A program made the translations under genes and the position numbers. 64,000 bases of DNA, taken from contig CAVSAR010000002.1 of assembly GCA_963726085.1 (NCBI GenBank), positions 248,001 through 312,000 of the forward strand, written 5' to 3'. Position 1 is the first letter of the stretch, and every line of letters begins with the position of its first letter. Of this stretch, positions 37,179 to 48,240 are shown in pieces. This DNA is from ZC4RG30 sp963726085. GTDB lineage: Bacteria; Pseudomonadota; Gammaproteobacteria; Steroidobacterales; Steroidobacteraceae. The notes beneath the pieces are model-generated. The model made no database searches. It was not told the DNA's origin and saw only the letters and a list, made by a program, of their open reading frames with translations.

Positions 37179-38034
37179 CTACGTTTCCCTGGCCCGGTTG
37201 GCGGTAGAAGCTTCCAACCATTTTCTCACGCGATTGGCATCGGCGGTGCGCGTGTATTTGCCAAACGAATCAAGCAGCACCATCACTATTGAGTGGTCGT
37301 TGATGATCGCCTTCAGTACCAGGCACTTGCCAGCTTCGGAAATGTAGCCGGTCTTCTGCACCACGATGTTCCATGCAGGCTTGCTGACCAGATTGTTGGT
37401 GTTGCGAAACTCCAGCATCGAGCGCCCCACCTTGAGGCTGTAGCGGTCATCGGTGGACAGCGCGCTGATGGTCGGGTTGCGTGATGCGGCCATTACTAGC
37501 TTGGACAGGTCCCGCGGGCTGGCAACGTTACCCTCGTCCAGTCCGGTCGGATCGATAAAGTGCGCGTGCGTCATGCCCAGGGACCTTGCCCTGGCATTCA
37601 TGGCTTGCACACATGCGGCCAGGCCGCCCGGATAGGCACGCCCCAACGCATGCGCGGCGCGGTTCTCGGAGGACATCAGGGCCAGTGCAGCAGCTCCCGG
37701 CGACTGAGCTTGGCGCCTATGGTCAAACGCGACGCGGCGCCTTTTTGCGCAGAGCGATCGGCGTTCTCGACGGTGAGCAGTTCGTCAAGTGGCTGCCCGG
37801 CTTCCAGCACGACCAGGGCTGTCATCAGCTTGGTAATGGAGGCAATGGGTGCCACCGCATCGGCGTTCTTGGAATAAAGCACCGTGGCAGCTGGTTTCGT
37901 CGAAGATCAACGCAGCGTTGGACCGCAGTTGCGGGTCGTCCGCGACCTTGTGCGGGGCGGCTTGCGAAACCAGTGCTACGAGGGCAAGCAAGGCAAGGAG
38001 CCAGAATGGATGAGGTGTCTTGCCGAAGGCGCAT
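37179..38034 (-). CDS. pbpG: D-alanyl-D-alanine endopeptidase, PbpG type (frame broken three times)
   Basis: Periplasmic S11-family serine peptidase cutting peptidoglycan cross-links. The three catalytic motifs are present in separate frames: SITK, the SEN of SSENRAAHALG, and KTG in QKTGYISEAGKCLV. A hydrophobic leader (FWLLALLALVALVSQAA) precedes the mature protein. Breaks lie near 38005, 37885 (one extra T) and 37680 (one missing base). Start chosen as the ATG at 38032-38034. About 285 residues when repaired; it could be a pseudogene if the breaks are genuine. Confidence 0.85.
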
Positions 38035-38150
38035 GTTTCTACTCGTTGCCGGGACCGCGCCCAAGTGTAGCAAGGTCGACGGTCTGTCGCATGCGCAAGT
38101 ACCGCCCATGCGGCACAGTCCGCAATCTCGTGCGGCGTCGTCTTCAGCTC

Positions 38151-39760
38151 TCATGACAGGTCGCGCGCGACGGCTTCGGCCACTTTGATGCCATCGACGC
38201 CGGCCGAGAGGATGCCGCCCGCATAGCCCGCGCCTTCGCCGCACGGGTAAAGGCCGCGCACATTGAGGCTCTGCAGCGACTCCGGCGTCACGGGTGATGC
38301 GCACCGGTGAGGAGGTGCGGGTTTCGACGCCGGTGAGCACGGCATCGTGCACGGTCGAAGCCGCGGATCTGCTTGCCGAAAGCAGGCAACGCCTCGCGTA
38401 TGGCGTCGATCGCATAGGCCGGCAGCGCCTGCGACAGATCGCCGAGCCGCACGCCCGGTTTATAGGAAGGCGTGACGTCGCCGAGCTGGGTCGAGCTGAC
38501 GCCGCGCAGGAAATCACCGACCAGCTGGCCAGGCGCGCAGTAGTCGCTGCCGCCCAGGAAATAGGCCGTGGACTCCAGCGCTTCCTGCAACGCAACGCCG
38601 CAAGCGGGCCGCCGGGGAAATCCGGCTCGGGATTGATCGCCACCACGATGCCCGCGTTGGCATTGCGCTCGTTGCGCGAGTACTGGCTCATGCCGTTGGT
38701 GACCACGCGCCCCGGCTCGGAGGTGGCCGCAACCACCGTGCCGCCAGGGCACATGCAGAAGCTGTAGACCGAGCGCCCGTTGCGCGGCGTGGTGCACGAG
38801 TTTGTAGTCGGCGGCGCCCAGTTCGGGTGACCGGCAAAACGCCCGAGGCGCGCCACGTCGATCAGTGACTGCGGATGCTCGATACGAAAGCCGATGGCGA
38901 ACGGCTTGGCCTCGAGATGCACGCGTCGCTGCTCCAGCATGCGCAACGTGTCGCGCGAGCTGTGTCCGGGCGCGAGCACGACGTGGCGGCTGTGCAGCGT
39001 GTCGCCGCTGGCGAGCGTCACGCCTTCGATCTGGCCTTCTTCGATGCAGCAGATCGGTGACCTTGCTCTCGAAGCGCACTTCACCGCCCAGCGCGATGAT
39101 CTCCTCGCGCATTGCCGACTACGACGCCGGTCAGGCGAAACGTGCCGATGTGCGGCTTGCTGACATACAGGATTTCCGGCGGTGCGCCGGCGCGCACGAA
39201 CTCGTGCATGACCTTGCGGCCGTAGAACTTTGGATCCTTGATCTGGCTGTAGAGCTTGCCGTCGGAAAACAGGCCCGCGCCGCCCTCGCCGAACTGCACA
39301 TTGGATTCCGGCGTCAGGGTGTTGTGCCGCCACAGCGCCCAGGTGTCGCGGGTGCGGCGTCGTACGTCGCGTCCGCGCTCCAGCACGATGGGCTTGAAGC
39401 CCATTTGCGCGAGCAGCAGAGCCGCGAACAGTCCGCAGGGGCCAAAACCGACGACCAGCGGGCGTTCTTGGTCAGTTGCGCCGACGCCTGCGCGACCGGG
39501 TGATAGCTCGTGTCCGGGGCGATACCCACGTGCCGATCGCGCGCGAGCCGCCGCAACACCGCCGCTTCGTCGCGCACGGTGACGTCGACAATGCAGATGA
39601 AGAGAATGCCGCTGTTCTTCTTGCGCGCGTCGTAGCTGCGCTTGAACAGGGCGAATTCGAGCAGGTCGGCAGCGGGGATCGCGAGGCGCTTCAGTACGGC
39701 CTGACGCAGCGTTTCGGACGTGTAATCGAGCGGCAACGGCAACTCGGTAATGCGGATCAC
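38151..39760 (-). CDS. FAD-dependent dehydrogenase, COG2509 type (at least six frameshifts)
   Basis: Uncharacterised flavoprotein of about 535 residues. N-terminal helical part (VIRITELPLPLDYTSETL), FAD fold (VVGFGPCGLFAALLLAQMGF, continuing GFKPIVLERGRDV), then NVQFGEGGAGLFSDGKL, YSFCMCPGGTVVAATSEPGR and the C-terminal GLYPCGEGAGYAGGILSAGV. These segments lie in all three minus frames, with breaks near 39465, 39118, 39045, 38800, 38600 and 38290-38350. Breaks are denser here than elsewhere in the window, so true decay is possible. Start GTG at 39758-39760. Confidence 0.8.
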
Positions 39761-39836
39761 CGGCGTCTTCCTGGCCGGTAAATCCGGCAGAGGGTAGTAG
39801 AATCCGCCGATTCTAGCGCATGGCTCCCTGACAAAG

Positions 39837-40459
39837 ATGGCTCGAACAAAAAGCAGCGCCAACTGGCTGTCGCGACATCTCAGCGACCCCTTCGTCAAGC
39901 AGGCGCAGAAGGACGGCTATCGATCGCGCTCGGCCTACAAGCTCATCGAGCTGAACGAAAAGGACAAGCTGATTCGTCCCGGCATGCGCATCATGGACCT
40001 GGGCTCCGCGCCCGGCGGCTGGTCGCAGGTGGCCGGCAAGCTCGTCGGCGAAAGGGCGGCGTGCTGGCCACCGACATCCTGCCCATGGATGCGCCTGATG
40101 AACGTCGATTTCATCCAGGGCGACTTCACCGACGAGCGCATCGTGCAGCAGGTGCTCGACTGGCTGGGTGAGCGGAAAGTTCGACCTGATCATTTCCGAC
40201 ATTGCACCCAACATCACCGGCATTGAGTTCGGCCGACCAGGCCACGTCGATCTATTTCCTGGAGCTGGCGCTCGACACGGTGCGCAAGACCCTGAAGCCC
40301 GGTGCGACTTTCGCGGCCAAGATGTTCCAGGGCTCGGGGTCGGATCAGTACTTGAAGGAGCTGCGCATGCACTTCGAGAAAGTGCTCATCCGCAAGCCGG
40401 CGGCATCCCGCAAGGAGTCGCGCGAGGTCTATCTCGTGGCTAAGGGGTTCAAGGCGTAG
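39837..40459 (+). CDS. rlmE: 23S rRNA 2'-O-methyltransferase RlmE (four frameshifts)
   Basis: Methylates U2552 in the ribosomal A loop. Start MARTKSSANWLSRHLSDPFV, then GYRSRSAYKLIELNEKDKLI and the SAM motif MDLGSAPGGWSQVAGKLVGE. The rest (NVDFIQGDFTDERI, FDLIISDIAPNITGIE, SIYFLELALDTVRKTLKPGA, KPAASRKESREVYLVAKGFK) changes frame near 40060, 40090, 40175 and 40235; three of the four are single extra bases. Length after repair about 207 residues, as in other bacteria. Convergent with the SMP-30 gene, overlapping by 11 bases. Confidence 0.92.
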
Positions 40460-41574
40460 GCCCAGGCCCCTGCAGGATGCCCGGGACCTTGAGGCGAATC
40501 CTGTACACCGCATCGCACCCGGCGATGTACAGCGTCCTGGCGTCGTTGTCGCCGAACGCCACGTTGGTTGAGCAGATCTGCTTCTTGGGCTCCGCGCCGA
40601 GGATGGGCAGGTTGATCGTGCCCAGCAGCTTGCCTTCGGGCGAGGTGATACGCACCACGCCGGGGCCGGCGCCACCGGTGGAGTAGAGGTTGCCCCTGGC
40701 GTCCACTCGCATCCCGTCGCCGATGCCGACGCCTTCGGTGAACAGTGTCGATTCACCCAGCGTTCCGTCGGTGTTCACAGCGTAGCGTTTGATCCGGTTG
40801 CCCGCCGTCGAGATACAGGTATTTCTCGTCGGGCGAAAACGTGATGCCGTTGGGGATGCCACCCAGCTGCGTGTCCGACAGGACGCGCGTGGTCTGCCCA
40901 TCCTTGATTCGCCAGATCCCGTCCTGCAGTTCCTTGAGCGGGCTCTTGCCCGCGCCGCGCAGCCCGAAGTCATTGTCCGCAAGATAGATCGCGCCGTCGG
41001 ACCTGATCGAGATGTCGTTGGGTCCATTGAAGCGCTTGCCTTCGCCGCCCTCGGACAGCACGGTGTGCGTGCCGTCCTTCTCCAGGCGCATCACCTTGCG
41101 ATCGTTGTCGGCACACCAGATGATCCGGCCCTGGGGATCGACGCCCGAGCATGACGGACCGATCAGCAGCACGTGCGAACGGCCGGCGCGCGTCTGGGCG
41201 CCGACGTTCTCGACATCGGTGCCGGTATAGCCGGCCTTCTCCATGAACACCGAGACAGTATTGTCGGGCGCGATCTTGTAGAGCACGTTATCCAGCAACC
41301 CGCCCACCAGCAGGAAGCCGCTGCCCTTGCCATCGCGCACCCAGGTGGTGCCTTCGTTGAGGCCAAAGCCGCTGGCCACCAGCTTCGACCTGGGCGTCCG
41401 GGGCCAGCAGTGCGTCGATGCCCGGGTCAGCGCGCGTGATGCTTGCCGGGCGCGCGGCCGGCGCCGGCCCATCCCCACGCATGGAGCGCTTGCTGCGCGA
41501 AGCACGAGCACCATGATCAGGGGCGTCAGCAGCAGCGCGATGAGTGACAGTAACGGACCGTTAACGTGCTTCAT
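40449..41574 (-). CDS. SMP-30/gluconolactonase-like protein, copy 1 (frameshifts)
   Basis: Six-bladed propeller lactonase family. N-terminal membrane or signal segment (LLSLIALLLTPLIMVLVL), then propeller motifs GKRFNGPNDISIRSDGAIYL, LGGIPNGITFSPDEKYLYLD and GVGIGDGMRVDARGNLYSTG. Metal-ligand positions (the N/D residues in NGPND and in GDGM) are conserved. Breaks near 41480, 41390 and 40805. Likely hydrolyses a sugar or aromatic-derived lactone in the periplasm. Divergent from a close paralogue at 41637. Confidence 0.85.
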
Positions 41575-41636
41575 TCGCCGCACCCCCTGGATTCGACTAT
41601 GCTCGCAGTGACAGCAAGTGTAGTGGGAAATCACCA

Positions 41637-42770
41637 ATGACAGGCTCATCGGGTGTTGCGCTGCCGTCCCGCGGCTGGGTGCCATCGACTCTGGTAGCGA
41701 TGTGCCTGTGCCTGTTGTTGGCAGATTCGCCGGCCGCAACGCCGGATATGCCTCGGCGCAGTCGTTCAGCATCAGCAAGTCCGATCCCGCCCTCGACGCG
41801 CTGCTTGCGCCCGATGCAAAGCTAAGTATCGTCGCGTCCGGGTTCGGGTTTGTCGACACACCGGTCTGGATCAGGGGCAAGAAGGGTGCCGAGGGCTACC
41901 TGCTGGCAAGCAGCATCATCGATAACGTCGTTTACAAGGTGACCCCGGCCGGCAAGGTATCGGTATTCCTGGACCAGGCGGGCTACAGCGGAACGGATTT
42001 CGCCAACGACGGGAAGCTGGCCGTGGTTGGCCGCGCGCATGTGATCCTGATGGGGCCCGGTTGCGTGGCGGTTGACCGGCAGGGCCGCCTGGTCTGGTGC
42101 GCAGGGCAGGATCGCGCCATCAAGCGGCTGGAGAAGGATGGCACCCGCACCGTGCTGGTGGAGGCCGTCGAAGGCAAGCGGTTCAACGGCCCCAACGATG
42201 TCGCGATTAGCCGCCAATGGCGCGATCTACTTTACCGATTCAGACGTGGGGCTTCGCGGCGGCATCAACGGCGGGCTGGCGCAGATGCGCAACTCCGTGT
42301 GGCGCTGGAAGGATGGCGTGACCACGATGGTGGTGAGCCGCGAGCAACTGGGCGCCGAACCCAATGGCATCGCGCTCTCGCCGAACGACAAGTATCTTTA
42401 CCTGTCTGCCGGAACCATGTCGCCGGACCCAAAGGTCATGCGCTATCCGTTGCAGGCGGATGGCAGCGTGGGCTTGGGCGAACTGTTCACGCACGGTCCG
42501 GGCATTGGCGATGGCATGAAGACCGATCGGGCTGGCAACCTCTGGTCGACGCAGCCCTTGCCCGGCACCGTGCGTATCACTGCACCCTCGGGTAAGCTGC
42601 TGGGGCTGATTTATCTGCCCACGACCGGAGACGCCGAGCCGCGCAAGAGCCTGTGCGCCTCAAGCCTTGCGTTTGGTGGGGACGATGCAAAGACGCTCTA
42701 CATCGCCGCTTGCGAGCACATCTACGCCATCGAGTTGCGGGCGCCGGGCATCCTGCAGGGTCCGCACTGA
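41637..42770 (+). CDS. SMP-30/gluconolactonase-like protein, copy 2 (frameshifts)
   Basis: Paralogue of the divergent gene at 40449. Shared blocks include DPALDALLAPDAKL, KRFNGPNDVAIS, LGAEPNGIALSPNDKYLYLS, GPGIGDGMKTDRAGNLWSTQ and the ending PGILQGP. Signal sequence STLVAMCLCLLLADSPAA. Breaks near 41750 and 42215. Only 62 bases separate the two starts, so they probably share a bidirectional promoter. Substrate unknown; a lactone of the local catabolic pathway is the likely choice (inference). Confidence 0.85.
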
Positions 42771-42772
42771 GC

Positions 42773-44961
42773 TCAGTCCGCGCTCCTTGCAGGGTCCGTG
42801 GACGGCAGCAGGTACCCGTGCTTCACCATGCTCATGTCAGGCGCGTAGTCGCAGGGCACGCAGTCGGGCAGGAACAACTCGGGCACGCGCCCGCTGACGG
42901 GATTCTTGTAGCCCCACCACATGGGCAGGATCTTGGGCCACTCCCAGGGTTCCCCGGTGCCGCCACGGAAATGCTCCTGGCGTGCACCCAGCTCGGTAAT
43001 CGGCACATCCGGTTTGTACTCCGCAACCAGCGCCGGGCCGAAATAGCGCTTGGGCCGGGGCGGGGCATTGGGGTTGGCCGGCGGGGGCGGGGGCGCCACA
43101 GCGCGGCGCCGCTGCGGCGGGCTTGTCCTTGGCGGCGGACCAGCCGCCTTTCCAGTCCGGCATCTCGAAATAGGGTTCGTCCAGCGACAGGTTCCACAGG
43201 CGCCAGATGCCGTCCTCGAGAATCAGGTGATCATCCGGATACATGGCGCCAAACAGCGTGCTGGAGCCTTGCTTGGATGTATTTGGGTGAAACAGGTAGG
43301 TGCGAACCCGTGCCGAACGGCCATCGGGCGCCACGATGATCACCGGCTGGATGCGCCAATGGAAGGCGATGGCCGCCTTCTTGGCCGTGGCCACATCGAC
43401 CGGTTCGCCATACTCGAGGAAGAGCGCATGGGCGATGCGCTCGTAGCCGGTGTAGTACCCGGCAAAGGGAATCTGCTTGGTGCCCTGCTTGCCGAACAGG
43501 GCCGATAGCCAGTTCCACTGGGAATCGTCGGCAAAGAAACCGTACGACGTTGAGACGTGCTCAGCACCGTCGTAGGCCTCGGCCACCATCAACTTGCGCG
43601 CGGCTTCCTTCATCCGGGTGGCCTTGTCCGCGGCCGGCTGTGGCGCAGGTGCTGCGATGGCACCGGTGAGGGGCTGGGTCGCAACCAGTTTCATGCCCTG
43701 GGGCGCCGTGACCGGTTTGCCGGTGACCGGATGCGGTGCTGACAAATGCCGGAATGACGCGGTCCTGCGCGCCGGCATCGGCGCTGGGCAACGGCCGGTC
43801 GGGTGCCAGCGCGCCGGGGGTGTCTCCACAATGCGGCTCTTGCCCCAGCCCTTGCTGTACTCGGAGCGAAACAACGGGAATACGCGCATCTCGCGCACTT
43901 TCCAGATGCCGTCTTCCTTCACGAGGCGATTGTCAAACACCGAGACTTCCCAGATACGCCTCGCCCTTGTCCGCCTCTCCCAGCATTCCCATCTCGATGC
44001 CGCGCACCCGGGCTTCGCGCCTGCCGGGGGCGATGCTGACCGTCGTGTCAAATTGCAGGCGATCGTTGAGCACGCCATGCGTCAGTCCTGCCGGGCCCAT
44101 GCGTTCATGTGCCTTGCGTACGCCTTTGGCGCCGACGTACACACCGACGCCACCCAGTTCGTACACGCCGTCGGCAGCGAACAGGTCGGTGACGTCATCC
44201 CACATGCGGCGGTCAACGTAGTAGCCGTAGGCGGCCTGCAGGTTGCGCACCAGGCTCTCGTCGTTCATTACCGCAATGCGGTCCTCGAGTTGGGCAAGTG
44301 TCGCCTTGGTCGTGGGCGCGGCGCCGACGGGCGGCGGGAATGGGAATGCCGGCCTCGTCCGGCGTGAAGTGGTAGGCAAGGATGCCCAGGTCCTGTCCTT
44401 TCCAGTTGGTCCAGCCGGTCTCATAGGGGCCGGCGTACTGCGGGAAGAAATGGTAGGCGCCGATCTTCCAGCGGCCGCCTTCGCGTACGTAACGGTTTTC
44501 AAAAACGCCGCCCTGGAGGCTGGCGTTGCCTTGGCTGTCGCACAACAGGAAGAATCCATACCAGCGACCACTGGCCGATTCTCCATCGACTGACAGGTTG
44601 ACCACCGGATGGTCGATGATCTGGGTATGCACGGCGCCCGGCCTGAGTCCCTGTTGGCCACCGCCTTCATGGGCTGCAATGTATGCGGCGATCGCCGTGC
44701 GGCCCTTCACCGATTCCTTGTCAAAGGTGTAGGTGGCATCCTCGGCGAACAGTTGGGCCATCTCGTTCCACAGGCCATATTGGGAGTACTGCGCATAGGT
44801 TCGTTGCAGTTGCTTAACTGCCCGCATCGATTCGGCACGATCCACGTCGCGCGCCAGCTCGTTGAGCGAGGACTGGGCTATCGCGATATCGCTGGCAGCG
44901 CCAGGCCGGATGACAAAGCCAGGCAAAGGGATAGAATCCTTGCGCGATACGACATCGACAT
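42773..44961 (-). CDS. Secreted protein with three SnoaL/NTF2-like domains (frameshifts)
   Basis: About 729 residues once breaks near 44890, 44335, 43945 and 43110 (and possibly 43725) are repaired. Signal peptide MSYRARILSLCLALSSGLA. Domain 1 (AVKQLQRTYAQYSQYGLWNE), domain 2 (LVRNLQAAYGYYVDRRMWDD) and a more diverged domain 3 (HLILEDGIWRLWNLSLDEPY) each look like SnoaL_4 folds, which occur as small-molecule-binding or isomerase/dehydratase domains. The C-terminal part has a proline-rich linker and a Trp-rich end (PWEWPKILPMWWGY-like). A triple array in one secreted chain is unusual. Start ATG at 44959-44961. Confidence 0.75.
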
Positions 44962-45143
44962 CCCCCTCGGATACTTAGTACGACATGGCTGCTGGTGCCG
45001 CCTTATTATTCTGGCAAGTCGGTCATGGAAGAAAGGGCAATTCGGGGGATCCGGCAAGGCAGACTGCATCAGCGAACCGTACATTGCCGCCCGGGACAAG
45101 TGTCACTGCCGGTCTGGCACAGCTTGAGGGGAGACTCGTTACG

Positions 45144-45900
45144 ATGACTGAAGGATTCATGAACCGGATTCGATCCGCCGGCCGGGGTTTGCTCGGCACC
45201 TGGGTCAAGATCCCCGCATTCGAGACCGTGGAGCTGTTGGCCCATGCCGGTTTCGATTTCGTCGTGCTCGACATGGAGCATTCGCCCCTGTCGCTCGATC
45301 GGGTGTACGAGCTTATCTTCGCGACGCAACGCATGGGGATGGCGGCGCTGGTGCGCCTGCCCGACCACCTGGGGTCGCCGGTGCAGCCGCTACTGGACGC
45401 GGGCGCGGATGGCCTGCTGGTGCCGCGCATCACCAGCCTTGGATGCTGCGGCGGCCATTGCCGCACGGATGGTCTTCAGCCCGGCAGGGGAGCGCGGCCT
45501 GGGGTTCACTTCGCGCGCCGGGCGCTGGTCACTGATGCCGTTGCCGGAATACCTGGAGCGCGGCGACAAGCAATGTCTGCGCATGATCCAGCTGGAGGAC
45601 TGGGCATCATTGGAAGTGGCCGCACAGTTCGCTGCGCTCAAGCACGTGAACGGTCTGTTCGTTGGGCTTGGGGATCTTTTTCTGTCCAGCGGCAAGCCCG
45701 CCAATACCCCGGAAGTTCAGGCGCTGGTCGGCTCTGTGCTCAGCGCTACAAAAAGTGCGGGTATCCTGTCCGGTATCGCGGCGGGCACGCCAGCCGAAGC
45801 CAAGGGCTACCTTGCCATGGGCTACTCGCTGGTCATGGTCAGCAATGACGCCACGCTGTTCGGCAAGGCAGCGGCAGAGACGGTGCGCGCGAGCCGGTGA
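45144..45900 (+). CDS. HpcH/HpaI family class II aldolase (one frameshift)
   Basis: Metal-dependent aldolase of about 251 residues that cleaves 2-keto-hydroxy acids such as 4-hydroxy-2-ketoheptanedioate to pyruvate plus an aldehyde. GTWVKIPAFETVELLAHAGF and VVLDMEHSPLSLD form the N-terminal strand and metal region; DGLLVPRI is the family's LVP motif; the second half contains NGLFVGLGDLFLSSG. One extra G near 45442 breaks the frame. Start ATG at 45144. It faces the SnoaL gene across 182 bases. Confidence 0.88.
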
Positions 45901-45921
45901 ATGAACGGCAAGCGCACGTCC

Positions 45922-46480
45922 TTACTGCGCAGCGTCTTCCAGGCTGCTGGGCAAGTGGGTCAGCGCGTGCGTATCGGGCTCGATACCGGTCACTGCGATT
46001 AGCCGCGCAATTGACATGTAGCAGCCGATGGTCAGGACGATATTGACGACGATCTGGTCGGAAGCGAGCTTGCGCAGCTGCGCCAGGGTCTCGTCCGCGG
46101 GCGAGAGCTGTGCCACCACCTCGTCGGTGAAGCGTGCCGCTGCGGCAAGCAGCGGATCGAGCGCGGCATAGTCGCGGCTGGCCTATCGCGGTCAATTCGG
46201 TTTCGGTCAGCCCTGCCGCGCGACCGAGTGGAATATGATGATGCAGCTCATAGGCGCTGTTCGAGAGGTATGCCACGCGCAGGACAACGGTCTCGCGCAG
46301 CTTTGGCTCAAGCACCTCCGGATTGGCGATGGCCCGACCGAGCTGGCCCTGGGCCTCGAACATTGGCTGTGAGGCGTGGGCATTGATGCGCACGACGTTG
46401 AGCGGCACTGCCGCCAGCGTCTTGCGTACGACCTCGGGTAGCTTGGCGATGTCTGGATATGGAATGCGTTGCATTACCAC
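45922..46480 (-). CDS. Carboxymuconolactone decarboxylase-like (AhpD-fold) protein (one frameshift)
   Basis: About 185 residues. The conserved stretch VVLRVAYLSNSAYELHHHIP and LGRAAGLTETELTAI is typical of the CMD family, here with histidines and without the CxxC of AhpD peroxidases, so a decarboxylase or related role is more likely than peroxidase. The second half (LRKLASDQIVVNIVLTIGCY) continues in another frame after a break near 46185. Start GTG 46480 or ATG 46474; divergent from the amidohydrolase. Confidence 0.85.
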
Positions 46481-46496
46481 TTTATAAGGCAGAGAG

Positions 46497-47405
46497 ATGC
46501 TTTTTGATACCCATGCCCACGTGCTGTCAGCGGATGTCGAGCGCTACCCGTATTCGACACTGCGTGGCGGGTCCAAGATTCCGGTCAGCCCGATGGTGTT
46601 TCCAATCGAGGACCTGGTGAAGTCAATGGATCAAAGCGGCGTCGCCCATGCCTGCATCGTCCAGCGTGCGACGATTTACGGCTACGACAACAGCTACGCG
46701 CTCAATGCGGCAGCGGCCTTTCCCGGCCGTTTCGTGCCGGTCGTCGTGCTCGATGCACAGGACCCGGCGTCCCCCGAAACGCTAAAGGGGATCGCGGCGA
46801 AGTGCCGCTTGGGCGGCTTGCGCATGGTTGCGCCGCAGCTGACGGAACACGACACGGCATGGCTCGACAGCGACGAGGCACTCGGGCTCTGGCGAACCGC
46901 TTCTGACCTCGCACTGCCGGTCACGGTCATTCTTTATCGCCGCAACAACGAGGCGGGTCGCGCCGCATTGCTGGGCATCGCGCGCCGGTTTCGCGACCTT
47001 CCCATCCTGATTGATCATGTCGGAGTTCCCCACGCCTCGACACCGGAAACCCGCTGGGCCGTGTCGCAAGGGCTCGACTATGTCATTCCGCCTCCACCGG
47101 ACTTCGGCATAGCGGAGAGCGTTGCGCAGTTCGGCGAGCTGGGTCATGTCCATTTCAAGGTGACCGACATCAATTTCGATCGGCTCCGGGACCGACAATT
47201 CGATAGCGCCGCCTTCGTACGGGTGCTGGCGGATCGTTTCGGTGCCCAACGGATGGTATGGGGATCGGATGTAGGCCAGAGCCTGGCTCCTTATGACCAG
47301 ATGATCGACCTTGTGCGCGCTTCCGCCGCTTTGCTGAACGCGCAGGAGAGCGCCGACTTCCTTGGCGCCACGGCGCATCGTATTTACGGCAAGGCACTTG
47401 CTTGA
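46497..47405 (+). CDS. Amidohydrolase 2 family TIM-barrel hydrolase
   Basis: 302 residues, intact. Metal-binding N-terminal DTHAHV (D4, H6, H8), the strand ILIDHVGVPH with the catalytic histidine and the late metal aspartate in RMVWGSDVGQSL. The family includes pyrone-dicarboxylate hydrolase (LigI), OMA hydratase (LigJ) and ACMSD decarboxylases, so a ring-fission product is a plausible substrate. It starts at the ATG 46497 preceded by GGCAGAGAG, and its TGA overlaps the TTG start of the next amidohydrolase. Confidence 0.9.
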   Translation: MLFDTHAHVLSADVERYPYSTLRGGSKIPVSPMVFPIEDLVKSMDQSGVAHACIVQRATIYGYDNSYALNAAAAFPGRFVPVVVLDAQDPASPETLKGIAAKCRLGGLRMVAPQLTEHDTAWLDSDEALGLWRTASDLALPVTVILYRRNNEAGRAALLGIARRFRDLPILIDHVGVPHASTPETRWAVSQGLDYVIPPPPDFGIAESVAQFGELGHVHFKVTDINFDRLRDRQFDSAAFVRVLADRFGAQRMVWGSDVGQSLAPYDQMIDLVRASAALLNAQESADFLGATAHRIYGKALA

Positions 47406-48234
47406 GCACGCAGGCCGGGGCGGGGGACGGGCCGCTGATCGACTGCCATGCGCATGTATGGGGGCCGGGTATGCCGTTTGTCAGCACCGCGTGGACGCGA
47501 CCCGACTACGTCTATTCGGCAGAGGATTTTCTGGCTGACCTCGACGCCCATGGCGTGCAGTTCGGGGTGATCGCGGCGGCTAGCCTGTTCGGTACTTACA
47601 ATGATTATTCGATCAGCGCCCTGCGCGCGCACAAGCGACTGCGCGCGACCGCCATCGTTGACGCGAGCATAGACTTCTACACACTCGAATCAATGAAGGC
47701 CGACGGCATAGTCGGTGTGCGGCTGCAATGGTTCATGAAGAATCCACTTCCCGACCTTGCGGGCGAAGACTTTCAGCGGCTGTGCTACCGGTTGCGCGAC
47801 TTGCGCATGCATGTTCACCTCAATATCGAGGGTGCGCGCCTGGTCGAGGTGGGCAGTCGGCTGATGGACACGGGGGTCAATGTCTTGATCGACCACTTTG
47901 GCTGGCATGATCCCGGGCCGCGCCTGGCCGCGCCCAGTTACCAGGGCATGCTGCGGCTGCTCGATCGCGCAATGCCTGGGTCAAGCTGAGTTCGGGTTTC
48001 CGCCATCCCAACGATCATTCCCTGGACTGGGATCTTCCCGTGGAATACGCGCAGGATCTGCTAGGGCGCATCGGACCCGGCAAGATGTTCTGGGGAAGCG
48101 ATGCGCCCTTCGTGGGACATGAGCATGTCGCCAGCTATGGCATGGCCATCGACAGGTTCAATCGGTGCGTGCCCGGATCCGGCAACGCGTCGCGCTATTG
48201 GGGAGAACGGCTTCGCTTTTACTTCGGAGACTGA
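47402..48234 (+). CDS. Amidohydrolase 2 family hydrolase, LigI-like (one frameshift)
   Basis: About 277 residues. Motifs IDCHAHVWGPGMPFV, NVLIDHFGWHDPGP and KMFWGSDAPFVGHE match PDC-hydrolase-like members of the amidohydrolase superfamily. After the break near 47980 the sequence continues as WVKLSSGFRHPND. Start TTG at 47402 overlaps the upstream amidohydrolase stop by four bases, so the two are translationally coupled and perhaps act in sequence. Confidence 0.88.
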
Positions 48235-48240
48235 GACGCT

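Noticed and set aside
37825..39333. A 502-residue minus-strand protein spanning the pbpG leader and the FAD dehydrogenase
   Set aside because: It joins fragments of two genes in the wrong frame; conserved motifs of both genes lie in other frames on either side.
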